Shown: positions 9,969-18,134 of the stretch, piece after piece
Position numbering within the stretch: position 1 is the stretch's first letter
How the letters are laid out: each line of letters begins with the position of its first letter
Assembly: GCF_000738175.1 (NCBI RefSeq)
Contig: NZ_JFCH01000009.1
Coordinates: 1-43,663 of the forward strand
Length of the DNA stretch: 43,663 nt
Origin: Corynebacterium jeikeium
GTDB taxonomy: Bacteria > Actinomycetota > Actinomycetes > Mycobacteriales > Mycobacteriaceae
Reading direction: 5' to 3'
Notes under the pieces: generated by a model
Databases searched by the model: none
What the model was told of the DNA's origin: nothing
What the model saw: the letters and a program-made list of their open reading frames with translations, nothing else
Program-made: the position numbers and the translations under genes

Positions 9969-11306
9969 GTGACTACCTCCGATAACGCCAACAACCCCAA
10001 CCCTTCCGTTAGCCAGCCCGCAGCCGACTCGGCCAACGACCCGCACTTCGAGTCCGCCCTCGAGGACACGCTGCAGGAAGGCCTCGCGCCCAGCGTGATC
10101 ACCGTTACCGGTCCTGACCGCCCCGGCGTATCCGCGGCCTTCTTCCGAGTACTGTCCTCCTACGGAGTGCAGCTACTCGACATTGAGCAGTCTGTATTCC
10201 GTGGGAAGCTGTCGCTGGCGGCGCTAGTGGGCGTCGGACAAGAAGACCTTGAACCGCTCGGCGAGGGACTTAAGGAAACCCTGGCTTCCTACGGCATGCG
10301 GGTCAGCGTCGAGGCCGACGACAACCTCTCGAGCACCCGTCCGCACTCCACGCACGTGATGGTTGTGCTGGGTCGCCCGCTGACGGCCACGCACATTTCC
10401 CGCATCGGCCAGACCCTGGCGGACTACGGTGCGAATATCGACACGATCACCGGCATTGCGGACTACCCGGTCACCGGCCTGGAGCTTAACCTGACTGTCG
10501 CCAACCCGGCACCAGGCGGCGGTGTGCCACTGCGCAAGGCCCTGGCAACCCTGACCTCGGAAGTGGGCGTGGATATCGCCATCGAGCGCGCCGGACTGGC
10601 CCGCCGGGCGAAGCGCCTAATCTGCTTCGACGTAGACTCCACCCTCATCCAACACGAGGTCATTGAAATGCTGGCAGCCTACGCCGGCCGCGAGGAAGAG
10701 GTCGCAGCCGTCACCGAGCGCGCGATGCGGGGCGAGCTGGACTTCGCCGAATCCCTGCACGAGCGCGTGAAGGCCCTCGCCGGCCTGGATGCCGCAGTAG
10801 TGGAGAAGGTCGCCCACGACATCCAGCTGACCCCTGGCGCCCGCACCACCATCCGCACTCTGAAGCGCCTGGGATACAAGGCTGGCGTGGTTTCCGGTGG
10901 ATTCATCCAGGTCATCGAGCCACTAGCCCGCGAGTTGGACCTCGACTTCGCCCGCGCGAATACCCTGGAGATCGTCGACGGCAAGCTCACCGGCCGCGTG
11001 ATCGGCCCGGTCATCGACCGTCAGGCGAAGGCGGAAAGCCTGAAGGAGTTCGCCTGGTCCAACGGCATCCAGCTGAACCAGACCGTCGCGGTGGGCGACG
11101 GCGCAAACGATATCGACATGCTGTCCACGGCCGGCCTGGGCATCGCCTTCAACGCAAAGCCCGCCCTCAAGGAGATCGCCGACGCCTCTGTGAACTACCC
11201 CTTCCTGGATCAGGTGTTGTTCATCCTTGGTATTTCTCGCCACGAGATTGAGGACGCCGACCTCCGCGACGGCACGTATCGCCGAGTGCCAATCGTCGAA
11301 AGCTAA
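9969..11306 (+). CDS. serB: Phosphoserine phosphatase with N-terminal ACT domains
   Basis: SerB removes phosphate from L-phosphoserine in the last step of serine synthesis. The 445-residue protein has an N-terminal half with two ACT-like regulatory modules (beginning ITVTGPDRPGVSAAFF, then MVVLGRPLTATHIS). The HAD phosphatase half has the nucleophile motif DVDST (D221, acid/base D223), the VVSGGF block and the GDGANDIDM metal-binding motif. Start GTG 9969 follows CAATATAGCCC with no clear ribosome site, so a near-leaderless transcript is possible. The stop overlaps the end of the convergent ligase gene by four bases. Confidence 0.94.
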   Translation: MTTSDNANNPNPSVSQPAADSANDPHFESALEDTLQEGLAPSVITVTGPDRPGVSAAFFRVLSSYGVQLLDIEQSVFRGKLSLAALVGVGQEDLEPLGEGLKETLASYGMRVSVEADDNLSSTRPHSTHVMVVLGRPLTATHISRIGQTLADYGANIDTITGIADYPVTGLELNLTVANPAPGGGVPLRKALATLTSEVGVDIAIERAGLARRAKRLICFDVDSTLIQHEVIEMLAAYAGREEEVAAVTERAMRGELDFAESLHERVKALAGLDAAVVEKVAHDIQLTPGARTTIRTLKRLGYKAGVVSGGFIQVIEPLARELDLDFARANTLEIVDGKLTGRVIGPVIDRQAKAESLKEFAWSNGIQLNQTVAVGDGANDIDMLSTAGLGIAFNAKPALKEIADASVNYPFLDQVLFILGISRHEIEDADLRDGTYRRVPIVES

Positions 11307-12874
11307 ACCGCGCGCTCGCGCAGCTCTCGGCGCAGGATTTTACCCGTGGAGGACTTCGGAATGCCCTGCACAAACTCAACAATGCGGATCTTCTTGTAGG
11401 GCGCCACGCGCTCGGCCACGAAGTCCATCACTTGCTGTTCGTTGAGGGAAGAACCCCGCTGGGCCACGACAAAGGCCTTCGGCAGTTCCTCGCCATCAGA
11501 GGCGCGGTGCACGCCGATCACGGCGGCGTCTGCGATCTCCGGGTGGCTCAGCAGCACCGACTCCAGCTCTGCGGGTGGAACCTGGTAGCCCTTGTACTTG
11601 ATCAGCTCCTTCAGACGGTCCACGATGTGAACGTTGCCCTCCGGGTCGCTGTTCGCCAGGTCGCCGGTGCGCAGCCAGCCGTCGCCCGGCAGCGCCTCGG
11701 CGGTCTGCTCTGGCTTGTTCAGGTAGCCGGCCATAATCTGCGGTCCGCGAACCCACAGCTCGCCGACCTCGGATACGCCCTCGCTGGGCAGCGGAATTTC
11801 CTCCAGGGTCTCCGGATCCACCAGCTTGCTCTCGGTGTTGGCGCAGGGCTTGCCAATGGAGCCGCGGTTGATGTCCTTGGAGACATTCGCATGCGCCAGT
11901 GGCGAGGTCTCAGTCATGCCATAGCCCTGCTGCACGTGGATGCCCAGGCGCTTCTCCAGCGCCAGAGCCAGATCCTCGTCCAGCGTGGCTGCACCGCTGA
12001 ATACTCCGCGCATGCGCGATAGGTCGTAGTTATCCACCATCGGGTGCTTCGCCAGCTGCACGGCGATCGGCGGGGCGATCAACGTGAAATTCACCTCGAA
12101 TTTCTGGTGGTGCTCCAGGAAGCTCTGCAGCTCGAAGCGCGGCACCACAACCAGCTTTGCGCGCTGTGCGAGCGCCAGGTTTACCAGTGCGGTCAGGCCA
12201 TAGATGTGGAAGAAGGGCAAGACCGCGTACACCGTGTCGTCCCGGCGCAGCAAGTCGATGTCCTGGCCCTGCTGCACGTTGGCCACCAGCTGACGGTGCA
12301 TCAGGCGCACGCCCTTCGGCAGGCCGGTGGTGCCGGAGGAGTAGGGGAGTACCGCCAGGTCCTCGTCGGGGTCGATCTCCACCTCGGGAGCCGTGCGGCG
12401 CTCCGCCATGATCTGCTGCATACCCTTGGAGGTATCCAGGTGGATGATGTCTTCTTCTGCGATGCCGGCATCCTTAGCACCCTGGGACGAAGCGTCACCA
12501 AGCGCGGCAACAGTAAGCAGCATCTTCGCGCCAGAGTCCTCAATCTGCGCGGTGACGGTCTCCGGCGTGGACAGCAGCGACAGCGGCGATACGACAGCGC
12601 CGATGCGCCACAGTCCGTAGGCGGCGACGATGAAGTTGAGGGAGTTAGGCAGATGCAGAGCCACCACGTCGCCCTTTTTGATGCCCTTGCTGACGAGCCA
12701 GCCTGCGGTGGACTCGATGTAGTTCTGCAGCTGCGCGAAGGTCGTTTCGGAGCCATCGGCGATATCGATGACGGCGACGCGGTCTTCTTCCTCCGTGGTG
12801 AGGTTGCCGAAGACGTAGTCGTAGACACCTAGCGGGCTGAGTTCGATGTCCGGGCGGTCGCTCTTAATGGGCAT
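11303..12874 (-). CDS. Class I AMP-forming acyl-CoA ligase (4-coumarate-CoA ligase / FadD-like)
   Basis: The 523-residue cytoplasmic enzyme belongs to the ANL superfamily, which activates a carboxylic acid as acyl-AMP and usually transfers it to CoA. Motifs seen: the ATP loop YSSGTTGLPKGV, the GYGMTETSP block, the hinge region with WLRTGDLA and RLKELIKYKGYQVPPAELE, and the C-terminal catalytic lysine in PKSSTGKILRREL. ATG 12874 has GGAG about 8 bases upstream. The substrate cannot be read from sequence; a fatty or aromatic acid is plausible. It stands alone, convergent with serB. Confidence 0.88.
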   Translation of the reverse strand: MPIKSDRPDIELSPLGVYDYVFGNLTTEEEDRVAVIDIADGSETTFAQLQNYIESTAGWLVSKGIKKGDVVALHLPNSLNFIVAAYGLWRIGAVVSPLSLLSTPETVTAQIEDSGAKMLLTVAALGDASSQGAKDAGIAEEDIIHLDTSKGMQQIMAERRTAPEVEIDPDEDLAVLPYSSGTTGLPKGVRLMHRQLVANVQQGQDIDLLRRDDTVYAVLPFFHIYGLTALVNLALAQRAKLVVVPRFELQSFLEHHQKFEVNFTLIAPPIAVQLAKHPMVDNYDLSRMRGVFSGAATLDEDLALALEKRLGIHVQQGYGMTETSPLAHANVSKDINRGSIGKPCANTESKLVDPETLEEIPLPSEGVSEVGELWVRGPQIMAGYLNKPEQTAEALPGDGWLRTGDLANSDPEGNVHIVDRLKELIKYKGYQVPPAELESVLLSHPEIADAAVIGVHRASDGEELPKAFVVAQRGSSLNEQQVMDFVAERVAPYKKIRIVEFVQGIPKSSTGKILRRELRERAV

Positions 12875-13194
12875 TGCGTCGGGCTCCTATCCGTTCGCGG
12901 TTATTCTCCGCCTCCACTGTAGTCGGCATGTGCTTTAGCCGACATCACTTTTTATGTTTCGTCTCGCTAACTTTCCAATGGTGCGAATCGGTATTGCTTG
13001 ACGGGCATGCCACTCTTCCTATTGAACTGCGCGCGGGATCGGGCATAATCGCTTAAAGTAATTCTTTTATTACTCACGGGAACCTTCGCCGTCTTGCGTG
13101 CATTACACAACCGTCCTGAAGCAGGTTTTAGTGGTTCATCTGCTTCAGCGCGTTCTTTGTTGTTATTGCGGATGCTGGTGGAAGGAGGTGAACG
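12875..13194 (+). promoter_or_regulatory. Upstream region of the acidic protein/ECF sigma operon: promoter and leader hairpin
   Basis: A good SigA-like promoter is visible: TTGAAC (13022-13027), 16-base spacer, CATAAT (13044-13049). The implied leader of about 140 bases contains a perfect 9-bp stem, CTGAAGCAG (13116-13124) with CTGCTTCAG (13140-13148), and a T-rich stretch (TTCTTTGTTGTTATT) downstream. The hairpin may act as an attenuator. A very strong ribosome site, AAGGAGGTGA, precedes ATG 13195. Confidence 0.5.
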
Positions 13195-13746
13195 ATGAGC
13201 ACGAAGAGTGATTCGATCGAAAACGGAGGACACATGGCTGGCCCATCCGCTGATACCGAGGCAGACGCACCAATCCTTCCCCCGCTGGAGGAATTGTTCG
13301 GCAACGAAGCGCAGGATCTTGACGACTTATTCAACGCGATGTTGGATGTTGCCGTTGATCCGAACACCGAGATGCCCGAGGGGGATCTGATCCCCGACCT
13401 GGATTCCTTCCCGGAGGAAGGCGCGGAAGGCCCTTCGGCAGATGAGGCTTCGCACGAGGTTGACCTTGCGGATCTCGACGATTCTGATTCTTTGGTTGAT
13501 GACGCCACCTCGGCGGAGGACCTCCCCAGTGATGCTTCGGGCGACGACGTGGATACCGGCGCGGCAGAGCACGAAGATCTGGATGATCTGAGTGACCTCG
13601 AGGATCCCACCGCTGACCTCGCTGATCCGGTGACCGATCCAGTAGCAGATCCCGCTGCCGACGTCACTGATTACGGCGAGGATGATTATGGCAACGACTA
13701 CGGCGATGATCACCCGGACGATCTGACCGACCTCAGTGGAATGTAG
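13195..13746 (+). CDS. Highly acidic protein of unknown function, upstream of ECF sigma factor
   Basis: I do not recognise this 183-residue protein. Roughly one third of it is Asp or Glu. It has one Lys (K4), no Arg, no Cys, no membrane span and no signal peptide, so it should be cytoplasmic and largely disordered. A possible folded or binding segment is the N-terminal PPLEELFGNEAQDLDD stretch (residues ~29-44) and the helix after it. It has a near-consensus ribosome site and ends 13 bases before the sigma gene, so the two are co-transcribed. It lacks the HxxxCxxC zinc motif and membrane span of classical anti-sigma factors. A regulatory role toward the sigma factor is an inference from position only. 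Confidence 0.75.
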   Translation: MSTKSDSIENGGHMAGPSADTEADAPILPPLEELFGNEAQDLDDLFNAMLDVAVDPNTEMPEGDLIPDLDSFPEEGAEGPSADEASHEVDLADLDDSDSLVDDATSAEDLPSDASGDDVDTGAAEHEDLDDLSDLEDPTADLADPVTDPVADPAADVTDYGEDDYGNDYGDDHPDDLTDLSGM

Positions 13747-13759
13747 GGGGAAGTCAGAA

Positions 13760-14335
13760 ATGTCTAACGGATCTAACACCCCACGGAAAGAACTCACCCG
13801 CGACGAGGAACGCGACCTGCTGGCCAAAGCCCATGAGGGCGACCAGCAGGCTTTCGCGCGTCTAGCACGCCAGGCATGGGGCAGGATGTTCTCTGTCTGC
13901 CTGTCCATTACCGGAAACCGCGCCGATGCGGAGGATGCGCTGCAGAACGCTCTGACCTCTGCGTGGAAGAACATTGAAAAATTCGACGGGCGCGCCAGGT
14001 TCTCCACCTGGGCGTACCGCATTGCCTCCAACGCTGCGCTGCAGATCGTGCGCTCCCGCCGAGACGTTCCAGAGGAAGACGCAGGCGTGGATGAGGTTGC
14101 ACAGACCCCGGAGGTTGGGTCACAGGTCACCTCGGCAATGGTCGTGCGCCAGGCATTGGCGCAGCTGCCGGATGACTTCCGCGAAGTCATCGTCTTGCGC
14201 GAATACACGGGCATGAGCTACCAGGACATCGCTGCCCACCAGGGGATTCCAATTCAAACGGTTAAGTCCCGCATCAATCGTGCACGTGCGAAGCTGAAGG
14301 CGGCACTGGTGGAGGCCGGCGTCACTAGCGCATAA
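13760..14335 (+). CDS. ECF-type RNA polymerase sigma factor
   Basis: The 191-residue protein has both sigma domains of the extracytoplasmic-function group. Region 2 lies near residues 25-95, with ADAEDALQNALTSAWKN and the -10 recognition helix in FSTWAYRIASNAA. Region 4 lies near residues 130-185, with the helix-turn-helix segment YTGMSYQDIAAHQG and TVKSRINRARAKL. I chose ATG 13760 because AGGGGGAAG lies just upstream; the frame opens 24 bases earlier inside the preceding stop region. No classical anti-sigma follows. The downstream genes are convergent. I cannot place it as SigC, SigD, SigE or SigM from the sequence alone. Confidence 0.9.
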   Translation: MSNGSNTPRKELTRDEERDLLAKAHEGDQQAFARLARQAWGRMFSVCLSITGNRADAEDALQNALTSAWKNIEKFDGRARFSTWAYRIASNAALQIVRSRRDVPEEDAGVDEVAQTPEVGSQVTSAMVVRQALAQLPDDFREVIVLREYTGMSYQDIAAHQGIPIQTVKSRINRARAKLKAALVEAGVTSA

Positions 14336-14360
14336 ACAGCCAGTCCCTGCCCCACAGCAA

Positions 14361-14411
14361 AGAGCCCCACAACATCGAGCAGCTCGATCTCCGCTCGGTG
14401 TGTGGGGCTCT
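14361..14411. terminator. Terminator between sigma gene and Hsp70-like gene
   Basis: AGAGCCCCACA (14361-14371) pairs with TGTGGGGCTCT (14401-14411). The loop carries a nested stem (ATCGAGC/GCTCGAT type). It can serve both convergent genes. Confidence 0.7.
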
Positions 14412-14441
14412 AACTTGTGCCTTGAATCAATGAAGTGATGG

Positions 14442-16577
14442 TTAGTCCTGCGGCATCAGGTTATAGAACTTCAGCATCTCGATTGCGTCTTCCTTGGTGT
14501 CCTCAGCCCTGCCGTTGGACAGCACGACCAGCTTTTCGTCGGGGTACCACACCGTGACATTCGGGCTGGAGAACTTGGCGGTGGGGTAGAAGGTAATCTC
14601 CGGCCATCCGTTTCCGGCCTCCTGGAGGACTTGCCCCTTCACGGAAGAGTTCTTTCCGTGGTCATAGACCTTCTGCGCGTCGTCTCCGGACAGCGTGTAA
14701 CGGAAGTTGTTGTAGAGGAACTCATCCTTGTGGTCCTCGAGGGAGTCGCGGCTGGGTAGGCAGGAGTACATGTCGATATCCATGCCGTCGTAGGCCGCAC
14801 CTGCGAAGCTTGCCTTGTCTGGCTTGGTGCTGCAGCTATCGATGCGGTTGTAGAAGTTCGTCGGAGTGTAGTCCTTGACCTCTGGGAGCAGGGAAGCCAG
14901 TGGCTTGTACATATCCGACTCATACGGCTCCCGCGACGGGCTGTAGGGGCTAGCTTCGGTGAACGGCGGGTTGCCGCCCTCGCCGTTTCCGCCGCCACCG
15001 CCGTTTCCGCCACCGTTGTCATCGCCGCCGTTCAGTGCAACGAAGCCGATGGCAATGACGACTGCGAGGATGGCAACGCAAGCCGTGATGATCACGGGAG
15101 TGTTGGACTTCTTCGGCTTCGAGGAGCTCGTTGCGTGGGCGCTGGCGAAGTTGCTGGCGCCGTATGCGTTTGCCGAGCTGGGCACGAAGGCGGCAGTCTG
15201 CGGGGAAGCGTTGTAGGACTGTGGCCCCTGGTTCTGGCTCTGGTTTGGGCTCTGGCTCGCACGCGGCATGCCGGGTGGGGTCGCCGGGCCGGACTGGCCG
15301 GGTTGGCTGGATTGGCCGGAACGGTTTGCGGCGGAGGCAGCGCCGGCGCCTAGACCAGCTCCGGCGGCGCCAGCTAGTCCAGCTGCGCCAGCGGCACCTG
15401 CGCCAGAACTGCCGGAACCTGCACTACCGGGGCGAGTTCCTGCCCCCTGTGCGCCATCCACGCCACCGGTGAACCCGCGCAGGGTTGCAGCCAGCGCACC
15501 GCGGCTCACCACGGTCTTCGGGTCGTCGAGCGTCATGACGGTGCCGACTTCGCCCAGTCGGTCCTGCACGAACGGAATGCGCGAGGATCCACCGGTCATG
15601 TAGATCGGGGTCTTTGTGGAATCGACGCCCGCCTGAGTCAGCGCCGCACGGGTCAGTTCAACTCCGCGCATGATCGACTGCTCGATTACGTTGTTGAACT
15701 CATCGCGGGTGATCAGCAGGTCGGTTTCCCCGTGGGGAGTAGAGACACTGATGGTGGCCGAGGACGTATCCGATAGGATCTCCTTGGCTTCGCGGATGCT
15801 GGATTCCAGCGCGTGCACCGTGGTGATAGGTGCCGAGCGAACGAAGTCCGCCAGGTCGGGATCGTCGTGCTCCAGCTGGTCCAGAACCCAGCGGTACAGC
15901 AGGTTGTCGATGGTGCGCCCACCCAGGCTGTTATCACCCTTGGCGGCCACGACTTCGAAGTTGCCATCCCCCTTTGCACGCAGCACGGCAATATCCAGGG
16001 TGCCGCCACCGAAGTCGAACACTGCTACGTGGGAGCCGGATTGGACGGACTGCTGAGAGGCGTAGTGGATCGCAGCTGCGCGCGGCTCGGATAGCACGCG
16101 CAGGTTCTGTTCCGGCACGCCTGCGGCGACGGCGCTGCGCTTCAGCTGCTCCACGGAGTGCGCCGACCAGGCTTCGGGGTGAGTCAGCGTAACCGTCTCG
16201 GGGTCCTGGTTCGCGTGCTGAGCCTTGCCCGAACGCAGAACTGTAGCGATCACGGAGCCGACGACCTTCGTCAACGGCAGACTACGGCCAGCCAGCTGAA
16301 CCTCGTCGTGGTCGATGTAGCGTTTGGGGCTCAGCAGCAGCCGGGAGGGGTCGCGGCGGCCACGCGCCAGGGCGGAATCGCCGTTGAGCAGTGTGGGCTC
16401 TTCGTCATCGGCAGCGGCGTGTGCGCCGTGCGGGACGTCGAGGAATACTGCAGACGGCATGATGTTGGAGCGGTGCGTCAACGCAAGGGCGGAGATCTCC
16501 CTACCCATGGGGCTCTGGTGAGCGGCAGCCGTATTCGAGGTTCCGAAGTCGACCGCCAGATGCCATGCGTTAGTCAT
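14442..16577 (-). CDS. Membrane-anchored Hsp70-like protein with extracytoplasmic C-terminal domain
   Basis: The 711-residue protein starts with an actin/Hsp70-type ATPase (residues 1-370): phosphate-1 loop DFGTSNT (10-16), phosphate-2 loop DFGGGTLDIAVL (188-199) and adenosine motif MTGGSSRIPFV (327-337). The DnaK substrate-binding domain is absent. In its place are a Gly/Ala/Ser/Gln/Pro-rich linker (371-490), one membrane span (about 494-516), a Gly-rich spacer, and a domain of about 170 residues outside the membrane. C582 and C606 are its only cysteines and could form a disulfide. It is the last gene of the dynamin-like operon, 84 bases after its neighbour, with AGGAG 11 bases before ATG. 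A sensor or coupling ATPase is a reasonable guess, not shown. Confidence 0.88.
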   Translation of the reverse strand: MTNAWHLAVDFGTSNTAAAHQSPMGREISALALTHRSNIMPSAVFLDVPHGAHAAADDEEPTLLNGDSALARGRRDPSRLLLSPKRYIDHDEVQLAGRSLPLTKVVGSVIATVLRSGKAQHANQDPETVTLTHPEAWSAHSVEQLKRSAVAAGVPEQNLRVLSEPRAAAIHYASQQSVQSGSHVAVFDFGGGTLDIAVLRAKGDGNFEVVAAKGDNSLGGRTIDNLLYRWVLDQLEHDDPDLADFVRSAPITTVHALESSIREAKEILSDTSSATISVSTPHGETDLLITRDEFNNVIEQSIMRGVELTRAALTQAGVDSTKTPIYMTGGSSRIPFVQDRLGEVGTVMTLDDPKTVVSRGALAATLRGFTGGVDGAQGAGTRPGSAGSGSSGAGAAGAAGLAGAAGAGLGAGAASAANRSGQSSQPGQSGPATPPGMPRASQSPNQSQNQGPQSYNASPQTAAFVPSSANAYGASNFASAHATSSSKPKKSNTPVIITACVAILAVVIAIGFVALNGGDDNGGGNGGGGGNGEGGNPPFTEASPYSPSREPYESDMYKPLASLLPEVKDYTPTNFYNRIDSCSTKPDKASFAGAAYDGMDIDMYSCLPSRDSLEDHKDEFLYNNFRYTLSGDDAQKVYDHGKNSSVKGQVLQEAGNGWPEITFYPTAKFSSPNVTVWYPDEKLVVLSNGRAEDTKEDAIEMLKFYNLMPQD

Positions 16578-16661
16578 TTAAAGTACAGCTCCTGACAAAA
16601 CATAAGGGTTTAATAGCGTTTAAGGCATAAGTAGCTTACACTTTAGCGCCTCGGTTGGCCT

Positions 16662-18134
16662 TTAGTGCGTAGCTTGTAGCGCTGATTGGAAAGAGCCCAG
16701 GAGGCGCTCGCGAGCCTCGTCTTCCGCCGCCGACAGTGGGGACATCGACATTTGCTGCATTTCGGCGATCTTATCCTCCAGCGCCTGGCGGACCTGTTCC
16801 ACCGGAGTATCGCGCGGCAGGTTCACAGTCTCTGCCGGGTGCCCAGCCGTCACGGCGGAGCGCAGTAGTGGCAGCAAGCGCGAATCTGGGGTGGAGGCGT
16901 AGGTGTTGCGGTAGCTGCGGTATAGCATCACAAAGTGCATGCCCGGCTGCGCCAGCGTCACCGACTGGACCCAGCGCACGTGCTGCAGGTCCGGGTGGTT
17001 GGAGGCCAGATCGTCCAGCACATCCAGCATCCGGGCTGCGCGCTGCAGCACTGCGAAGTAGGTGATGTCGCCGGTCAGCAGGTGCACCAGTTCCGAGACC
17101 CCGGAGGTCTCCACCATCCACTTGACCAGCGCCGGTGCTCCGCCCTCGGCGGCGATGCGGCGCCCGGCGAAAACGCCGTATTCGCCCATAACGTCCAGCA
17201 AGTCGTCGCGGGTGCTCGCGCTGCACTCCGGCACGATTTCCCGCGGGTCCTCCGCCTCCAGCAGGTCCAGCAGACCTTCGCGGTCCAGATGTGCCAGCGC
17301 ACTCAAGTTACGGGCCACCTCACCGGTGACTTTGCCCGTCAGCGCGGACTCTGCCATCAGGCCGGAAAGCGGAATGGTGCGTTGCACCGTGCTCATCAGC
17401 CGCTTCTGGATGCTATCGGCGTGCTGGCGGGCGTGTTGCAGCGGATCGATGGGGCCGAAGGCGCCGGAACCGAAGGAGTCCGCTCTGGAAAGGATGCCGA
17501 CGGTATTTAGGGGCGTCATTCCCAATTGGGAGAGGAACCGCTTTTCGTCCTCGCGCGGGGCAGAGTCCGACAAGAAGACAAGGCAGTCGGCCCAACCGCT
17601 GGCACGGCGCGTGTCTTTTTGTCCGTCGACGAGTACGCGGCGGGTGCGCTCTTCATTCTCGACGGTCAGGGTGGCGGTGCCGGGGGTGTCGATCAGCGTG
17701 AGTTCCTGGAGGCGCCGGTTGGGCAGGAACTGATCCACAAAGTCCACCTGGTTCACCGGCACGGTCAGGTTGTTCAGCGGGCCGTTGTTCAGCGGCACGC
17801 GGATGACCTGCCCGTCGGTGGTGTGGATCTCGGCGCGGGCGGGCGCACCGTTGTGGTACATGCTCACCGCCATGGTGCACTCCAGGGCGCCGGTGGCGGC
17901 AATGAGGTTCTCCGTCAACGCGTTGACCAGCGTGGACTTTCCGGATTTCAGGCGGCCGACCACAGCCACGCGCGGCGGGCGGGTGACCATCAGGCGCAGC
18001 TGTTCGGCGTGCCGCGCCAGGTCCGGCGAGCCGCCGGCCAAAGCGTCGACAGCCTGGGTGAGCAGCAGCGTCAGGTCAGAGACGCGCTGGCTCAAATGCG
18101 CCGAGGCTGATTGGATCTGATTTCCCTGCTCCAT
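16662..18134 (-). CDS. Dynamin-like GTPase, IniC type
   Basis: The 490-residue protein has a dynamin-family GTPase domain at its N-terminus: G1 loop GRLKSGKST (60-68), a switch Thr region, and G3 DTPG (149-152). At the G4 position it reads SRAD (216-219) where TKxD is usual, so guanine recognition may differ. The rest is helical. The length is close to M. tuberculosis IniC (about 493 as I recall). Its ATG directly follows the TAA of the upstream GTPase gene, which implies translational coupling and a paired, possibly heteromeric, machine acting on membranes. The symbol iniC is not assigned because homology was judged by length, order and motifs only. Confidence 0.82.
   Translation of the reverse strand: MEQGNQIQSASAHLSQRVSDLTLLLTQAVDALAGGSPDLARHAEQLRLMVTRPPRVAVVGRLKSGKSTLVNALTENLIAATGALECTMAVSMYHNGAPARAEIHTTDGQVIRVPLNNGPLNNLTVPVNQVDFVDQFLPNRRLQELTLIDTPGTATLTVENEERTRRVLVDGQKDTRRASGWADCLVFLSDSAPREDEKRFLSQLGMTPLNTVGILSRADSFGSGAFGPIDPLQHARQHADSIQKRLMSTVQRTIPLSGLMAESALTGKVTGEVARNLSALAHLDREGLLDLLEAEDPREIVPECSASTRDDLLDVMGEYGVFAGRRIAAEGGAPALVKWMVETSGVSELVHLLTGDITYFAVLQRAARMLDVLDDLASNHPDLQHVRWVQSVTLAQPGMHFVMLYRSYRNTYASTPDSRLLPLLRSAVTAGHPAETVNLPRDTPVEQVRQALEDKIAEMQQMSMSPLSAAEDEARERLLGSFQSALQATH

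Noticed and set aside
13195..13746. Acidic protein as a zinc-type anti-sigma factor
   Set aside because: No HxxxCxxC motif, no cysteine at all and no membrane span.
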